Part shown: in pieces, positions 39,566-50,600 of the stretch | How the letters are laid out: each line of letters starts with the position of its first letter | How positions within the stretch are numbered: the stretch's first letter is position 1 | Source of the DNA: an uncultured Pelagibacteraceae bacterium | GTDB lineage: Bacteria > Pseudomonadota > Alphaproteobacteria > Pelagibacterales > Pelagibacteraceae | Assembly: GCA_902554335.1 (NCBI GenBank) | Contig: CACDOD010000006.1 | Span: 1-54,780, forward strand | Reading direction: 5' to 3' | DNA length: 54,780 nucleotides | The notes under the pieces: model-generated | Database searches by the model: none | What the model saw: only the letters and a program-made list of their open reading frames with translations | Told to the model about the DNA's origin: nothing | Made by a program: the position numbers and the translations under genes

Positions 39566-41267
39566 ATTTTTTATTTTTATGTCTAATAATTTTGAATTTT
39601 AATTCTTTTTGTTTTAGCTCACTAATCAAATTTGTAAAGTTTTTCAGGTCATTTATAATTAAATTAAATCTGAAGTTTATAGTATTTTTAGTTTTTTCAA
39701 CCATTTCTACACTTGAAATATTCATTTTGTTTTGACCAATTAGGCTTGTAACGTCTCCTAATTGTCCAGGCAAATCAGGTAAAGATATCCATAAAGTAGT
39801 ATTGTATTGCTTTGACTTGAGCATTTTATTATTTTCACGATACTGCCAATATCTCCTTATTGCAGCTCTAGCTTTTCCAGTTTTGGTGGTACTAATCCAA
39901 TGTAGTGATGGTGAAACTTTTTTTGATGTTATAATTTTTACAACATCTCCATTTCTTAAAATAGATTGTATTGGACTATCTTTACCATTTATTTCACATC
40001 CAATAGCTGTGTCACCTACTTGAGTATGTACTGCATATGCAAAATCAATCGGAGTAGCATCCTTTGGTAATTTTATTACAGAACCTTTGGGTGTAAAACA
40101 GAAAACGTTATCTTGAAACATCTGAAGTTTAGTATACTCGTAAAAATCTTCAGGATTTTCATTTTTATCTAAAATTTCTACTAAGTCAGCCAACCAATCA
40201 TATTCTTTCCATGTTAAAGAATTAATTTTTTCTGAAGATTTATACTGCCAATGTGAAGCGATACCTCTTTGTGCAAATTCATGCATTGCCATGGTTCTCA
40301 ATTGAATTTCAATTGGTCTTTTGTTAGGACCAATTATAGCTGTGTGAATAGATTGATAATTGTTAATTTTTGGTGAGGAGATGTAGTCTTTGAACCTGCC
40401 AGGTATACAGTTATACTTACTATGGAATATTCCCAATGCTTTATAACATTCTTCAACACTATTCATTATTATTCTAAATCCCATAATGTCTGTTATTTGT
40501 TCAAGTGAGGTTCTTTTTCTTTGAATTTTTCGCCAAATTGAAAAAGGTGTTTTTTCTCTTCCAAAAATCCTACATTGTAATTTACTTTCTTTTAATAGAT
40601 TTTGAAGGTCTTCGGATAAATTTTTAAAATTCAAAAGATTTTTTTCTTTAATATCATCAAGTCTATCTTTAATCATTTTTTTTGCTTTGAAATTAAGAAC
40701 TCCAAAAGAAAGGTCTTCAAGTTCATCTCGTATTCTATTCATACCCATACGATCGGCTAAGGGTGCATAAATTTCCATTGTTTCTTTGGCTATTCGTTCT
40801 TTTTTTTCAGCATTATTTATTGCATCAATGGTTCTCATGTTGTGAAGTCTGTCAGCAAGTTTAACTAGTAAAACTCTGATATCTTTTGAGGTGGCTAAAA
40901 TAAGTTTTCTAAAGTTTTCTGCTTTAGTTGAGGTATTTGCTTGATTTTCTAAAACACTTATTTTTGTAACTCCATCTACTAGATCAGCCACTTCAGTTCC
41001 AAATTCTTTAGCAATAGTATTATATGTGGCATGAGTATCTTCTATCGTATCATGTAGTAATCCTGTTGCAATTGTTGCGCTATCAAGTTTTAGTTCAGTT
41101 AAAATATCTGCTACTGCAACTGGGTGAATAACATAAGGATCGCCTGAGTATCTTTTTTGATCAGCGTGAGCCTTTATAGCGAAGTTATATGCTTTTGATA
41201 AAGTTTCAGGATTAAGAAACTTATTATAAACTTTTACTTTATTTATTAAATCATCTGATTTTAACAT
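39522..41267 (-). CDS. spoT: RelA/SpoT homolog, (p)ppGpp synthetase/hydrolase (short form)
   Basis: HD hydrolase GLLHDTIEDTHAT, synthetase NYQSIHTAIIGP, TGS FCFTPKGSVIKLPKDATPIDFAYAVHT, ACT at C-term. Confidence 0.96.
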   Translation of the reverse strand: MLKSDDLINKVKVYNKFLNPETLSKAYNFAIKAHADQKRYSGDPYVIHPVAVADILTELKLDSATIATGLLHDTIEDTHATYNTIAKEFGTEVADLVDGVTKISVLENQANTSTKAENFRKLILATSKDIRVLLVKLADRLHNMRTIDAINNAEKKERIAKETMEIYAPLADRMGMNRIRDELEDLSFGVLNFKAKKMIKDRLDDIKEKNLLNFKNLSEDLQNLLKESKLQCRIFGREKTPFSIWRKIQRKRTSLEQITDIMGFRIIMNSVEECYKALGIFHSKYNCIPGRFKDYISSPKINNYQSIHTAIIGPNKRPIEIQLRTMAMHEFAQRGIASHWQYKSSEKINSLTWKEYDWLADLVEILDKNENPEDFYEYTKLQMFQDNVFCFTPKGSVIKLPKDATPIDFAYAVHTQVGDTAIGCEINGKDSPIQSILRNGDVVKIITSKKVSPSLHWISTTKTGKARAAIRRYWQYRENNKMLKSKQYNTTLWISLPDLPGQLGDVTSLIGQNKMNISSVEMVEKTKNTINFRFNLIINDLKNFTNLISELKQKELKFKIIRHKNKKYAFFKKLFSGFKKN

Positions 41268-41282
41268 AGATTCATTATAGCA

Positions 41283-41816
41283 TTAAATCTTAACAATTCT
41301 AATGTCAGAAAGGTCCTTATTATTAAATTGGTTAATAATACTATTTATTTTAACCTTGGTTCTAGGGTGAATCCACGTTTTATCTAGCTCAAAAAGTGGA
41401 AAAATAACAAAATTTCTATTTTGCATTCTTGGATGTGGTGTTTCTATATATTTGCCGTCTGAATCTATTTTTAGATTTAAACCTTTAAAATCTATTATAT
41501 CAATATCACAAACTCTTGGATAATTCTTTGGGGTATTCTTTCTGCCAATATCTTTTTCTATTTTTTTAATAATTTTAAAAAGATTATTTAGAGAAATTTC
41601 AGTTTTTACTTTTACAACTATGTTTAAAAATTCTGGAAAGTTAGTGTTGGGCCACGATGGAGATTTATAATAATTTGAAATATCAGTAATAGTAATATTA
41701 TTTATAAAAAGCTGATTTTTAGCTTCCTCAATATTTGATAATTTATTTCCTAAATTAGAGCCAATAGCTAAGTAAATTGGTTTAACTTGTTTTTCTAAAA
41801 TATCTAGCTTTGTCAC
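41283..41816 (-). CDS. folK: 2-amino-4-hydroxy-6-hydroxymethyldihydropteridine diphosphokinase
   Basis: [57 protein letters not shown] 41816 preferred over ATG 41855 to reduce smpB overlap (start uncertain). Confidence 0.92.
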   Translation of the reverse strand: MTKLDILEKQVKPIYLAIGSNLGNKLSNIEEAKNQLFINNITITDISNYYKSPSWPNTNFPEFLNIVVKVKTEISLNNLFKIIKKIEKDIGRKNTPKNYPRVCDIDIIDFKGLNLKIDSDGKYIETPHPRMQNRNFVIFPLFELDKTWIHPRTKVKINSIINQFNNKDLSDIRIVKI

Positions 41817-42252
41817 GATTCCAATCTCTTGTTTTTTTTGTTTGACGTTTATCAAAGTTTTTTTTACCTTTTGCTACAGCAATCTCAATCTTAGCTTTCC
41901 CTTTTTTAAAATACATTTTTGTTGGAACTATTGTTAAACCTTCTTTGTTCATTTTACCTATTAATTTATTTATCTCTTTTTTGTTAAGTAACAGTTTTCT
42001 TTCAGCATAAGGGTTATGATTTGAGAAACTTGCTTGTTTGTAAATGGGAATGTGAGAATTTATTAAATAAATTTCACCGTCTTTTTCAATACCATATGAG
42101 TCACCAATACTTACTTTTCCATTTCTTACAGATTTTATTTCTGATCCCTTAAGGACTAAACCAGCCTCTATTAGATCAATAAGAAAATAGTTAAAGCTTG
42201 CTTTTCTATTTAAACAAATGATCTTTAAACCATTGTTTTTCTTAATATTCAT
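41782..42252 (-). CDS. smpB: SsrA-binding protein SmpB
   Basis: [62 protein letters not shown]. Confidence 0.97.
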   Translation of the reverse strand: MNIKKNNGLKIICLNRKASFNYFLIDLIEAGLVLKGSEIKSVRNGKVSIGDSYGIEKDGEIYLINSHIPIYKQASFSNHNPYAERKLLLNKKEINKLIGKMNKEGLTIVPTKMYFKKGKAKIEIAVAKGKKNFDKRQTKKTRDWNRDKARYFRKTS

Positions 42253-42255
42253 TGA

Positions 42256-43137
42256 TTAAATAATTTTTGCTTTTTTGGAAGTTTCCTCTAAGATTTTTTT
42301 TGTTTTATCAGTACATTTAACTAGTGGTAACCTAACAGCATCATCACAAAGACCTATTAATTTTGCAACATATTTTACAGGTGATGGGTTGCTTTCAATA
42401 AATAAATTTTTATGTAAAGGTTGAAGTATTGAGTCTAATCTTTCTGCCTCTTTGTATTCGTTAGGATTCTTTGATTTAGAAAATTTTTGGAAATCTGAAC
42501 ACATCTTTGGTGCTATATTTGCAGTAACACTTATAGTTCCAACACCTCCTCTTTTGTTAAATTCAAATGCATTGTCGTCATTTCCGGTTAATTGAATAAA
42601 TTCTGTACCCATTTTTGATTTTTGTTGTTCAACTCTATCAAGGTCACCTGTTGCATCTTTTACACCAACTATATTTTTTAATTCAAATAATTTAGACATT
42701 GTATCAACAGACATGTCTATTACTGATCTTGATGGAATATTATAAATTATAATCGGAATCCCGCAGTTATCATTGATTGCTTTGTAATGTTGGTATAATC
42801 CTTCTTGAGTTGGTTTGTTATAATATGGGGTTACTACTAATGCACCATTAGCTCCAGCATTCTCTGCATGCCTTGTAAGTGAAATAGCTTCTTCAGTAGA
42901 ATTTGATCCAGTTCCAGCAATTACAGGAATTTTACCATTTGACTCTTTAATACAAAGTTCAATTAACTTTTGGTGTTCATCATGGGACAAAGTTGGTGAC
43001 TCGCCAGTAGTCCCTACAGGCACAAGTCCATTTGTACCATTTTCGAGATGAAAATTGATTATTTTAATGTATTTTTCCTCATCCACTTTATTATTAGTGA
43101 AAGGTGTTATTAATGCTACATTTGATCCTTTAAACAT
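42256..43137 (-). CDS. dapA: 4-hydroxy-tetrahydrodipicolinate synthase
   Basis: ALITPFTNNKVDEEKY, VPVGTTGESPTLSHDEH, YYNKPTQEGLYQHY, YNIPSRSVIDM. Confidence 0.97.
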   Translation of the reverse strand: MFKGSNVALITPFTNNKVDEEKYIKIINFHLENGTNGLVPVGTTGESPTLSHDEHQKLIELCIKESNGKIPVIAGTGSNSTEEAISLTRHAENAGANGALVVTPYYNKPTQEGLYQHYKAINDNCGIPIIIYNIPSRSVIDMSVDTMSKLFELKNIVGVKDATGDLDRVEQQKSKMGTEFIQLTGNDDNAFEFNKRGGVGTISVTANIAPKMCSDFQKFSKSKNPNEYKEAERLDSILQPLHKNLFIESNPSPVKYVAKLIGLCDDAVRLPLVKCTDKTKKILEETSKKAKII

Positions 43138-43175
43138 ATATCCTTATAACATAATTTATTGATTCAATAAAATTT

Positions 43176-45392
43176 ATGAACCTCAGAATAATAAAATTAA
43201 TAGTAATTAATTTCATAATTGTAAACTATTTTAATTTTGCATTGAGTTATGATTTAATACTGCCCAAGAATAAACCAGTGATAGAAAAATATGATATTGA
43301 GCTTAATGATATCAATTATTTGCTACCTAAAAAGAAGCCAATTTTAACAAAAGAAGGATATGAAGAGAAAGATATAGAAAAAAAAACATCAGAAATTTCA
43401 AAAAAAAAAGATGGAATAATTCTTCCATTACCTAAGCCAATAATAGTTAAAAAAATAAAACCTCAAAAAAAATCAAAATTTTACTCTAAAAAAGACGTCA
43501 TAAGAGCAAAAAAGTCGATAAAATTGATGGAACAATCAAAATGGTATGATGCTCTACAGGAAGCTTGGAAGGCTAAAGATAAATCAATATATAATTTTAT
43601 TCAATGGAAGCATTTATTAACCACAGGTAATAAAGCTACATTTAATGAATATAATAATTTTATAAAAAAAAATTCTAATTACCCAAGAATAAATCGAATT
43701 AAATATTTGGCTGAACATAAACTATTATCAAATAAAATTTCACACAAACAGATAATTAGTTGGTTTGATGGAAATGAACCTTTAAGTGGTTACGGAAAAA
43801 TGATGTTGGGAGAAAGTTTAATCAAAATAGGACAAAAAGAAAAAGGAGTTTTATTAATTAAATCTGGATGGGTGACTGCAGATTTAACAAAAGGGGATTT
43901 AAGATATTTCAGAAAACTTTTTAAAAAGTATTTAAGCACTGATGATTATATAAAAAGAGCAGATTACCTTGCATGGGAAGGTAAAAATTGGGATTTAAAA
44001 AGAATGTTAAGATATCTTCCTAAAGAAGAACAGCTACTATATACCGCTAGACAATTATTAATGAGCAAATCTTATGGGGTAGATCAAGCTATAAGTAACG
44101 TACCAAATAAATATAAAAATAATCCTGGGTTAAATTATGATCGTTTGAAATGGAGAAGAAAAAGAGGGAGAGTTGATAGCTCAGTTGAAATTTTAAATAA
44201 AATTGAAAATACAAAAAAATATTTAGTCCGACCAGATAAATGGTGGAAAGAAAGAGAAATTATATCAAGATCTCTCATTTATAAAAAAAAATATGAATTA
44301 GCTTATAAAATTTCTAGTCAACATGCCTTAAGCGAAGGTTCAGAATATGCTGAAGCTGAATGGATGAGTGGTTGGATTGCACTTAGTTTTCTTAAAGACC
44401 CACTCTTAGCAGAGGAGCATTTTTTAAATTTTTATAAAAATGTTTCTTATCCTATTAGCTTATCAAGAGGTGCTTATTGGTTGGGTAAAACGTATAAGAT
44501 ATTGGGAGCTAAAGAAAAATCAAACAAATGGTTTGCGGAAGGTTCAAAATATTTAACTACTTATTACGGACAATTGTCACATATGGAAATATATCCTAAT
44601 AAAGATTTTGAATTAGATAAATTGATTGAAGTAGACAAAAATACTATTGAAAAATTTAATACTAAAGAATTAGTAAAAATTATTTATCTTTTAGATGAAA
44701 TAGATAAAGATAAATACACAAAACATATACTAAGACATATAGCTCTAGATAACGTACAGTTTGGAACAGAGGTACTTGCAGCAAAACTAGCAACTGAAAT
44801 TGGTAGATATGATTTTGCGATACAGATTTCTAAGATAGCATCCTACGAACACAGATTTCATAATAAATATAATTATCCAATAATAAGCACACCAAAGTAT
44901 GTAAATGGAAGAAAAATTCCTGATCCCTCTTTTATTCTATCTATAATAAGACAAGAAAGCGAATTTGATTTAAGTGCCAATAGTTGGGCAGGAGCAAAGG
45001 GACTAATGCAATTAATGCCATATACTGCAAAGGTTGTTGCTAAGCAAGCTAAACTTCCTTATTCCAAATCTAGATTAACAACTGACCCTGAATACAATAT
45101 TAATCTTGGATCTCATTATATTGCAGGATTAATTTTAGAATATGATGGTGCCTACCCTTTTGCAATTGCTGCTTACAACGCTGGACCCAAGAGAGTAAGA
45201 TATTGGAAAAAAATAAACAAAAATCCACAAAAAAATCAAATCGATTACGTAAATTGGATAGAATTAATTAGATTCGAAGAAACAAGAAATTATGTACAAA
45301 GAGTCTTAGAAAATTATAATGTTTACAGATATATATTAGAGCAAAAGCCAATTAAACTTAAAAATTTTTTCAAGAACGATCCTCTTTATTAA
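43176..45392 (+). CDS. Soluble lytic murein transglycosylase
   Basis: C-terminal SLT domain: SIIRQESEFDLSANSWAGAKGLMQLMPYTAKVVA, AIAAYNAGPKRVRYW. Confidence 0.93.
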   Translation: MNLRIIKLIVINFIIVNYFNFALSYDLILPKNKPVIEKYDIELNDINYLLPKKKPILTKEGYEEKDIEKKTSEISKKKDGIILPLPKPIIVKKIKPQKKSKFYSKKDVIRAKKSIKLMEQSKWYDALQEAWKAKDKSIYNFIQWKHLLTTGNKATFNEYNNFIKKNSNYPRINRIKYLAEHKLLSNKISHKQIISWFDGNEPLSGYGKMMLGESLIKIGQKEKGVLLIKSGWVTADLTKGDLRYFRKLFKKYLSTDDYIKRADYLAWEGKNWDLKRMLRYLPKEEQLLYTARQLLMSKSYGVDQAISNVPNKYKNNPGLNYDRLKWRRKRGRVDSSVEILNKIENTKKYLVRPDKWWKEREIISRSLIYKKKYELAYKISSQHALSEGSEYAEAEWMSGWIALSFLKDPLLAEEHFLNFYKNVSYPISLSRGAYWLGKTYKILGAKEKSNKWFAEGSKYLTTYYGQLSHMEIYPNKDFELDKLIEVDKNTIEKFNTKELVKIIYLLDEIDKDKYTKHILRHIALDNVQFGTEVLAAKLATEIGRYDFAIQISKIASYEHRFHNKYNYPIISTPKYVNGRKIPDPSFILSIIRQESEFDLSANSWAGAKGLMQLMPYTAKVVAKQAKLPYSKSRLTTDPEYNINLGSHYIAGLILEYDGAYPFAIAAYNAGPKRVRYWKKINKNPQKNQIDYVNWIELIRFEETRNYVQRVLENYNVYRYILEQKPIKLKNFFKNDPLY

Positions 45393-45949
45393 TCTTTAAT
45401 AACGATCCAGCTAATTTTCATTTCTTTAACAACATTATTATATTTGTTGATATATGTTTGTAGCGTAGCTTGATTTATTTCTTTTTTATTTAACATATCT
45501 AAATATTCTTTCTCTAAGCCATAATTTACATCTTTGATTTTAAAATTAACATTATGTATTAAAGCTAAAGGAGTATTTGCAGCATTATTTTTTTGCCAAA
45601 ATGTATTCAACTGTTTATCGTATAATTGTAAACCCAAAATTGTAATTGGTCTTACATGTGTTGGATCTGATATAAAATCATCATGTCTTGGATGTGGTAC
45701 CCTTATATCTATTAGAGAGTTATTTTTACAAATTCTATAAAGTTCTTTAATAATTGAATTAAACGTTTCTGGGTCTTGTCCAATATGTTCTAATACATGT
45801 GATAGTAAAATTTCATCTACAGAATTATCTTCAAATGGGTAAGGGAATTTCTCTAAATCATGAACAATATCAGGTTTATAATATTCAAATTTATCCAAAT
45901 TAACAAAACCTTTTAGTATCTTCGAACCGCAACCTAGATTTAGTTTCAT
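45389..45949 (-). CDS. SAM-dependent methyltransferase
   Basis: KLNLGCGSKILKGFVNLD, DEILLSHVLEHI; start set to ATG 45949 because the longer ORF starts inside the tRNA. Confidence 0.85.
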   Translation of the reverse strand: MKLNLGCGSKILKGFVNLDKFEYYKPDIVHDLEKFPYPFEDNSVDEILLSHVLEHIGQDPETFNSIIKELYRICKNNSLIDIRVPHPRHDDFISDPTHVRPITILGLQLYDKQLNTFWQKNNAANTPLALIHNVNFKIKDVNYGLEKEYLDMLNKKEINQATLQTYINKYNNVVKEMKISWIVIKD

Positions 45950-45956
45950 AATATAA

Positions 45957-46051
45957 TGGCGGAAGGAGAGGGATTCGAACCCTCGGTACGCCTTTTCAAA
46001 CGTACGGCGGTTTAGCAAACCGCTGGTTTAAACCAGCTCACCCATCCTTCC
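45957..46051 (-). tRNA. tRNA-Ser (GCT)
   Basis: Reverse complement GGAAGGATGGGTGAG...GCGGTTTGCTAAACCGC...long variable arm...GGGTTCGAATCCCTCTCCTTCCGCCA. Confidence 0.97.
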
Positions 46052-46115
46052 GTATATAGTGTGTAACTTGAAATCATTGAATATTCAATATTTATCAAGT
46101 ATTTATGAGCAAAAA

Positions 46116-47369
46116 ATGAAAAATAAATATTCAATAATTTCTTTATTAAAGAATTCTTTATCTTACCATGAAAATTGGCAACAAGCATGGAGAGATCCAG
46201 AGCCTAAAAAAGAATATGATGCTGTTATTATTGGTGGTGGAGGTCATGGATTAGCTACAGCTTTTTACCTAGCCAAAAAGCATAATATGAAAAATATTGC
46301 TGTTGTTGAAAAAGGTTGGATAGGTGGTGGGAACACTGGTCGTAATACAACAATTATTAGATCAAATTATCTTTGGGATGCTAGCGCAGGTTTATATGAT
46401 CATGCTCTTAAATTGTGGGAAAGTTTATCTCAGGAAATTAACTATAATGTAATGTTTAGTCAAAGAGGAGTAATGAATCTTGCTCACAATCTTCAAGATG
46501 TTAGAGATTTAAAAAGAAGAACTCACGCTAATAGATTGAATGGAATTGATGCAGAGTGGTTATCTACTGAAGAAGTTAAGAAATTTTGCCCTATTATAAA
46601 TACTTCACCAAACATAAGGTATCCTGTCTTGGGCGGTACACTTCAACGAAGAGCAGGTACAGCAAGACATGATGCTGTGGCATGGGGATATGCTAGAGGT
46701 GCAGATGCAATGGGTGTCGATGTAATCCAAAATTGTGAAGTAAAAGGAATTAAAAGAAAAGGTGATGCTGTAGAGGGTATAGAAACAACAAAAGGTTTTA
46801 TTAAAACAAAAAAAATAGGTGTTGTTGCTGCAGGACACTCAAGTGTTATAGCAAATATGGCTGGTATTAGATTGCCTCTTGAAAGCAAACCACTTCAAGC
46901 TTTAGTTTCCGAACCTGTAAAACCGATTATAAATACAGTTGTAATGTCTAATGCCGTTCATGCTTATGTAAGTCAATCAGATAAAGGTGAATTAGTTATT
47001 GGTGCAGGCACAGATGCATATGTTTCTTACACTCAAAGGGGAAGTCATGATGTAGTGGAAGGAACTTTAAAAGCAATTTTAGAACTTTATCCAATATTCA
47101 GTAGAATGAAAATGTTGAGACAATGGGGAGGAATTGTTGATATTTGTCCTGACGCGAGTCCAATTATTAGCAAAACAAGTATTAAAGGTTTATACTTTAA
47201 TTGTGGTTGGGGCACTGGAGGATTTAAGGCTACACCTGGATCAGGTGATTTATTTGCACACACAATTGCAAATGATGAACCACACTCGTTAAATGCTGCT
47301 TTCAACATAAATAGATTTGTGAGCGGTGATCTAGTAGATGAACACGGCGCAGCTGCAGTGGCACACTAA
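46116..47369 (+). CDS. soxB: Sarcosine oxidase subunit beta
   Basis: [53 protein letters not shown]; start set to internal ATG 46116. Confidence 0.95.
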   Translation: MKNKYSIISLLKNSLSYHENWQQAWRDPEPKKEYDAVIIGGGGHGLATAFYLAKKHNMKNIAVVEKGWIGGGNTGRNTTIIRSNYLWDASAGLYDHALKLWESLSQEINYNVMFSQRGVMNLAHNLQDVRDLKRRTHANRLNGIDAEWLSTEEVKKFCPIINTSPNIRYPVLGGTLQRRAGTARHDAVAWGYARGADAMGVDVIQNCEVKGIKRKGDAVEGIETTKGFIKTKKIGVVAAGHSSVIANMAGIRLPLESKPLQALVSEPVKPIINTVVMSNAVHAYVSQSDKGELVIGAGTDAYVSYTQRGSHDVVEGTLKAILELYPIFSRMKMLRQWGGIVDICPDASPIISKTSIKGLYFNCGWGTGGFKATPGSGDLFAHTIANDEPHSLNAAFNINRFVSGDLVDEHGAAAVAH

Positions 47370-47644
47370 TGTTTATTATAACTTGTCCTTTTTGTGGTGA
47401 AAGAGACCAAAGCGAATTTTCTGCGGGTGGTGAAGCACATATAATAAGACCTAAACAACCTACTGAATTAAGCGATGATGAATGGGCGGATTTTTTGTTT
47501 ATGAGAAAAAATATTAAAGGTGTTCAATTTGAAAGATGGAACCACGCCCATGGTTGTAGAAAATGGTTTAACGTAATAAGAGATACATCAAATGATAAAA
47601 TTCATGCGGTATATAAGATGGGAGAAAAACCTCCTTCAGATTGA
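47369..47644 (+). CDS. soxD: Sarcosine oxidase subunit delta
   Basis: ITCPFCGERDQSEFSAGGEAHIIRP, WNHAHGCRKWFNVIRDT. Confidence 0.95.
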   Translation: MFIITCPFCGERDQSEFSAGGEAHIIRPKQPTELSDDEWADFLFMRKNIKGVQFERWNHAHGCRKWFNVIRDTSNDKIHAVYKMGEKPPSD

Positions 47645-47647
47645 TTT

Positions 47648-50600
47648 ATGTCAGAAAATTTTAGATCAATAGAAACAAAGTTCTTAGATAAAACTAATAG
47701 AATATCTTTTAAGTATAACGGTAAAAAGTATTATGGCTATAAAGGTGATACATTAGCATCTGCACTATTATCTAATGGAGTCCACTTAATTGGAAGAAGT
47801 TTTAAATATCATCGTCCACGAGGTATAATGACCTGTGGTTCAGAAGAACCTAATGCAATAGTACAAATAGGTGGAAATGGATCTTTTACCGAACCTAACG
47901 TAAGAGCGACAGAACAAGAGATATACGAGGGTTTAGAGGCGTCAAGTCAAAATTGTTGGCCAAGTGTAGAATTTGATATTGGAGGTATCAATAATTTTAT
48001 TTCACCAGTTATACCATCAGGATTTTATTATAAAACATTTATGTGGCCCAAAAAATTTTGGTATAGTTTGTATGAACCAGCAATAAGAATGTCCGCAGGT
48101 TTAGGCAAATCCCCTACTCAACCTGATCCAGAATTATACGATCATAATCATTTACATTGTGATGTTTTAGTTGTTGGTGGCGGTATATCTGGAATAATTG
48201 CAGCAAGTATATCTGCCGATAATGGAAATAATACAGTTTTGATTGATGATAAAAATTCTCTCGGTGGATCATCAATATACCAAAATAATGAAAACTTTAA
48301 AATTGATGATGAAATATCATCAATATGGCTTGATAAAAAAATTAAGGAATTGAAAAATAAGAAAAATTTAACAATAAAACGTAGAACAAGTCTGGCTGCT
48401 TTTCATAGTTATAATTACCTATTAGCAAGAGAAAATTTAGCTGATCATAAATCTTTAGATAAAAGATTAAATAAATTAAGGCAAAGGTTATGGAAAATAC
48501 GAGCTAAAAAAGTAATTCTTGCAACAGGTGCTATAGAGAGACCTTTGATATTTAATAATAATGATAGACCCGGAGTTATGTTAGCTAACTCAGTTAAAAA
48601 ATATATCGATTATTATGGAGTTAGATGTGGAGATAAAAATATAATTTTTACAAATAATGATTCCGCATACGAAACTGCAATATCTTTAAATAAAAAAGGG
48701 ATAAATGTTAGTATTGTAGACATAAGAAATAACTCTTCATCTATATTAGTAAAAAATGCAAAAGATGCTGGTATAAAAATTTATTGGAACAACACAGTTG
48801 TAAATACAAAAGGCTATCGAAAAATTAAATCTATTCAAATAATGGAAATGTCCAAGGATGGTACTAATGTTGTTGGAAAAAAAACAAATTTACCATGTGA
48901 TAATTTATCAATAAGTGGTGGCTGGACACCTATGGTACATTTATTTACTCAATCAGGAGGAAAACTTAAATTTAGGGACTCGGACCAAATTTTTTTACCA
49001 AATACAGAAATGTCTGATCAAATTAGCGTAGGTTCATGTAATGGTGATTTTGAACTTGACGATGTTATTAAAAATACAGTTTCAGAATGTAAAAATTTTA
49101 TATCTACGTCAGTAACAGATTATGATTCGTTAAAAGTTAGTTGTCCGAAACAAAAAGAAAACAAAAATATATGGTTGTTACCTAACGATAAACCTTTAGG
49201 CAAAACAAAACCTTTTTTAGATTTTCAAAATGACTCCACAGCAAAGGACATAAAACTTGCAATGAGAGAAGGATTTAAATCTATAGAACATGTAAAAAGA
49301 TATACAACTACTGGCATGGGTACTGATCAAGGTAAGCTTGCAAATATGCATGCTCTTGGAATTATTTCTGAAACCGCAGGTGTAAAAATGGGAAGCCTTG
49401 GAACAACTACTTTTAGACCACCGTATACACCACTGACTTTTGGAACAATTGTAGGAAGAAATGTAGGAACTTTTTTTGATATAACTAGAAAAACACCTAT
49501 TCATGAGTGGCATAAAAATCATAAAGCGGAATTTGAAAATGTAGGACAGTGGAAAAGAGCATGGTACTATCCAAAAGATGGTGAAAGTATGCATCAAGCA
49601 GTGCAACGAGAAAGTAAGGCTGCTAGAGAAAGTGCAGGAATATTAGATGCATCTACACTTGGTAAAATTGATATTAAAGGAACAGACGCATCTGAATTTT
49701 TAAATAGGGTATATACAAATGCTTGGTCAAAACTCGGTATTGGTAAATGTAGATATGGCCTAATGCTTAATGAAGATGGAATGGTTTATGACGATGGTGT
49801 GACTACAAGATTAGATGAAAATCACTATGTCATGACAACTACAACTGGTGGTGCAGCAAATGTTCTTTCAAAATTAGAAGATTATTTGCAAACAGAGTGG
49901 CCAGAATTAGATGTTTGGCTAACATCTGTGACTGATCATTATGCTACCGCAAGTGTATGTGGGCCTAATTCAAAAAATATTTTAAAGAAATTGTTTCCAA
50001 TTCTAGAATTTAATGATGGAAATTTTCCACATATGTCGTTTAAAAATACTGAATTGGATGGAATAAATTGCAGAATAATGAGAATAAGTTTTACTGGGGA
50101 GCACAGCTATGAAATAAATATTGAGTCTAAATATGGAAAATCATTATGGGAAAAATGTATGGATGCAGGAAAAGAGTTTAACATTACACCATACGGAACA
50201 GAAACAATGCACTTATTAAGAGCTGAAAAAGGTTTTATAATTGTAGGTCAAGATACAGATGGAACTATGACTCCTATTGATCTTCAAATGGACTGGATAG
50301 TGAGTAAAAAAAAATATGATTTCATTGGAAAACGATCTTTATATAGAAGTGATACTATGCGAGAGGACAGAAAACAATTGGTAGGATTGTTAACTGATAA
50401 TCCAAACGAGATATTAGAGGAAGGAGCTCAAATAGTCCAAGACGAAAAAAAACAACCAATAGAAATGCTTGGACATGTAACATCAAGTTACTTTAGTCCA
50501 AATTTAAATAGATCAATAGCTCTAGCAGTTGTTAAAAACGGTAAGAACCTTAAAGGACAAAAACTTCTTGTACCAATGAAAGATAAAACCATAAATGTTA

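Noticed and set aside
45950-46018. N-terminal extension MLNRRTFEKAYRGFESLSFRHYI of the methyltransferase ORF
   Set aside because: It is the antisense-frame reading of the tRNA-Ser gene; the conserved protein begins at MKLNLGCGS.
46605-46888. Minus-strand ORFs inside soxB, and similar shadow ORFs elsewhere (616-864, 5810-6046, 9107-9307, 23261-23983, 26475-26941, 49217-49606)
   Set aside because: They lie opposite confidently identified conserved genes and have no recognisable motifs.
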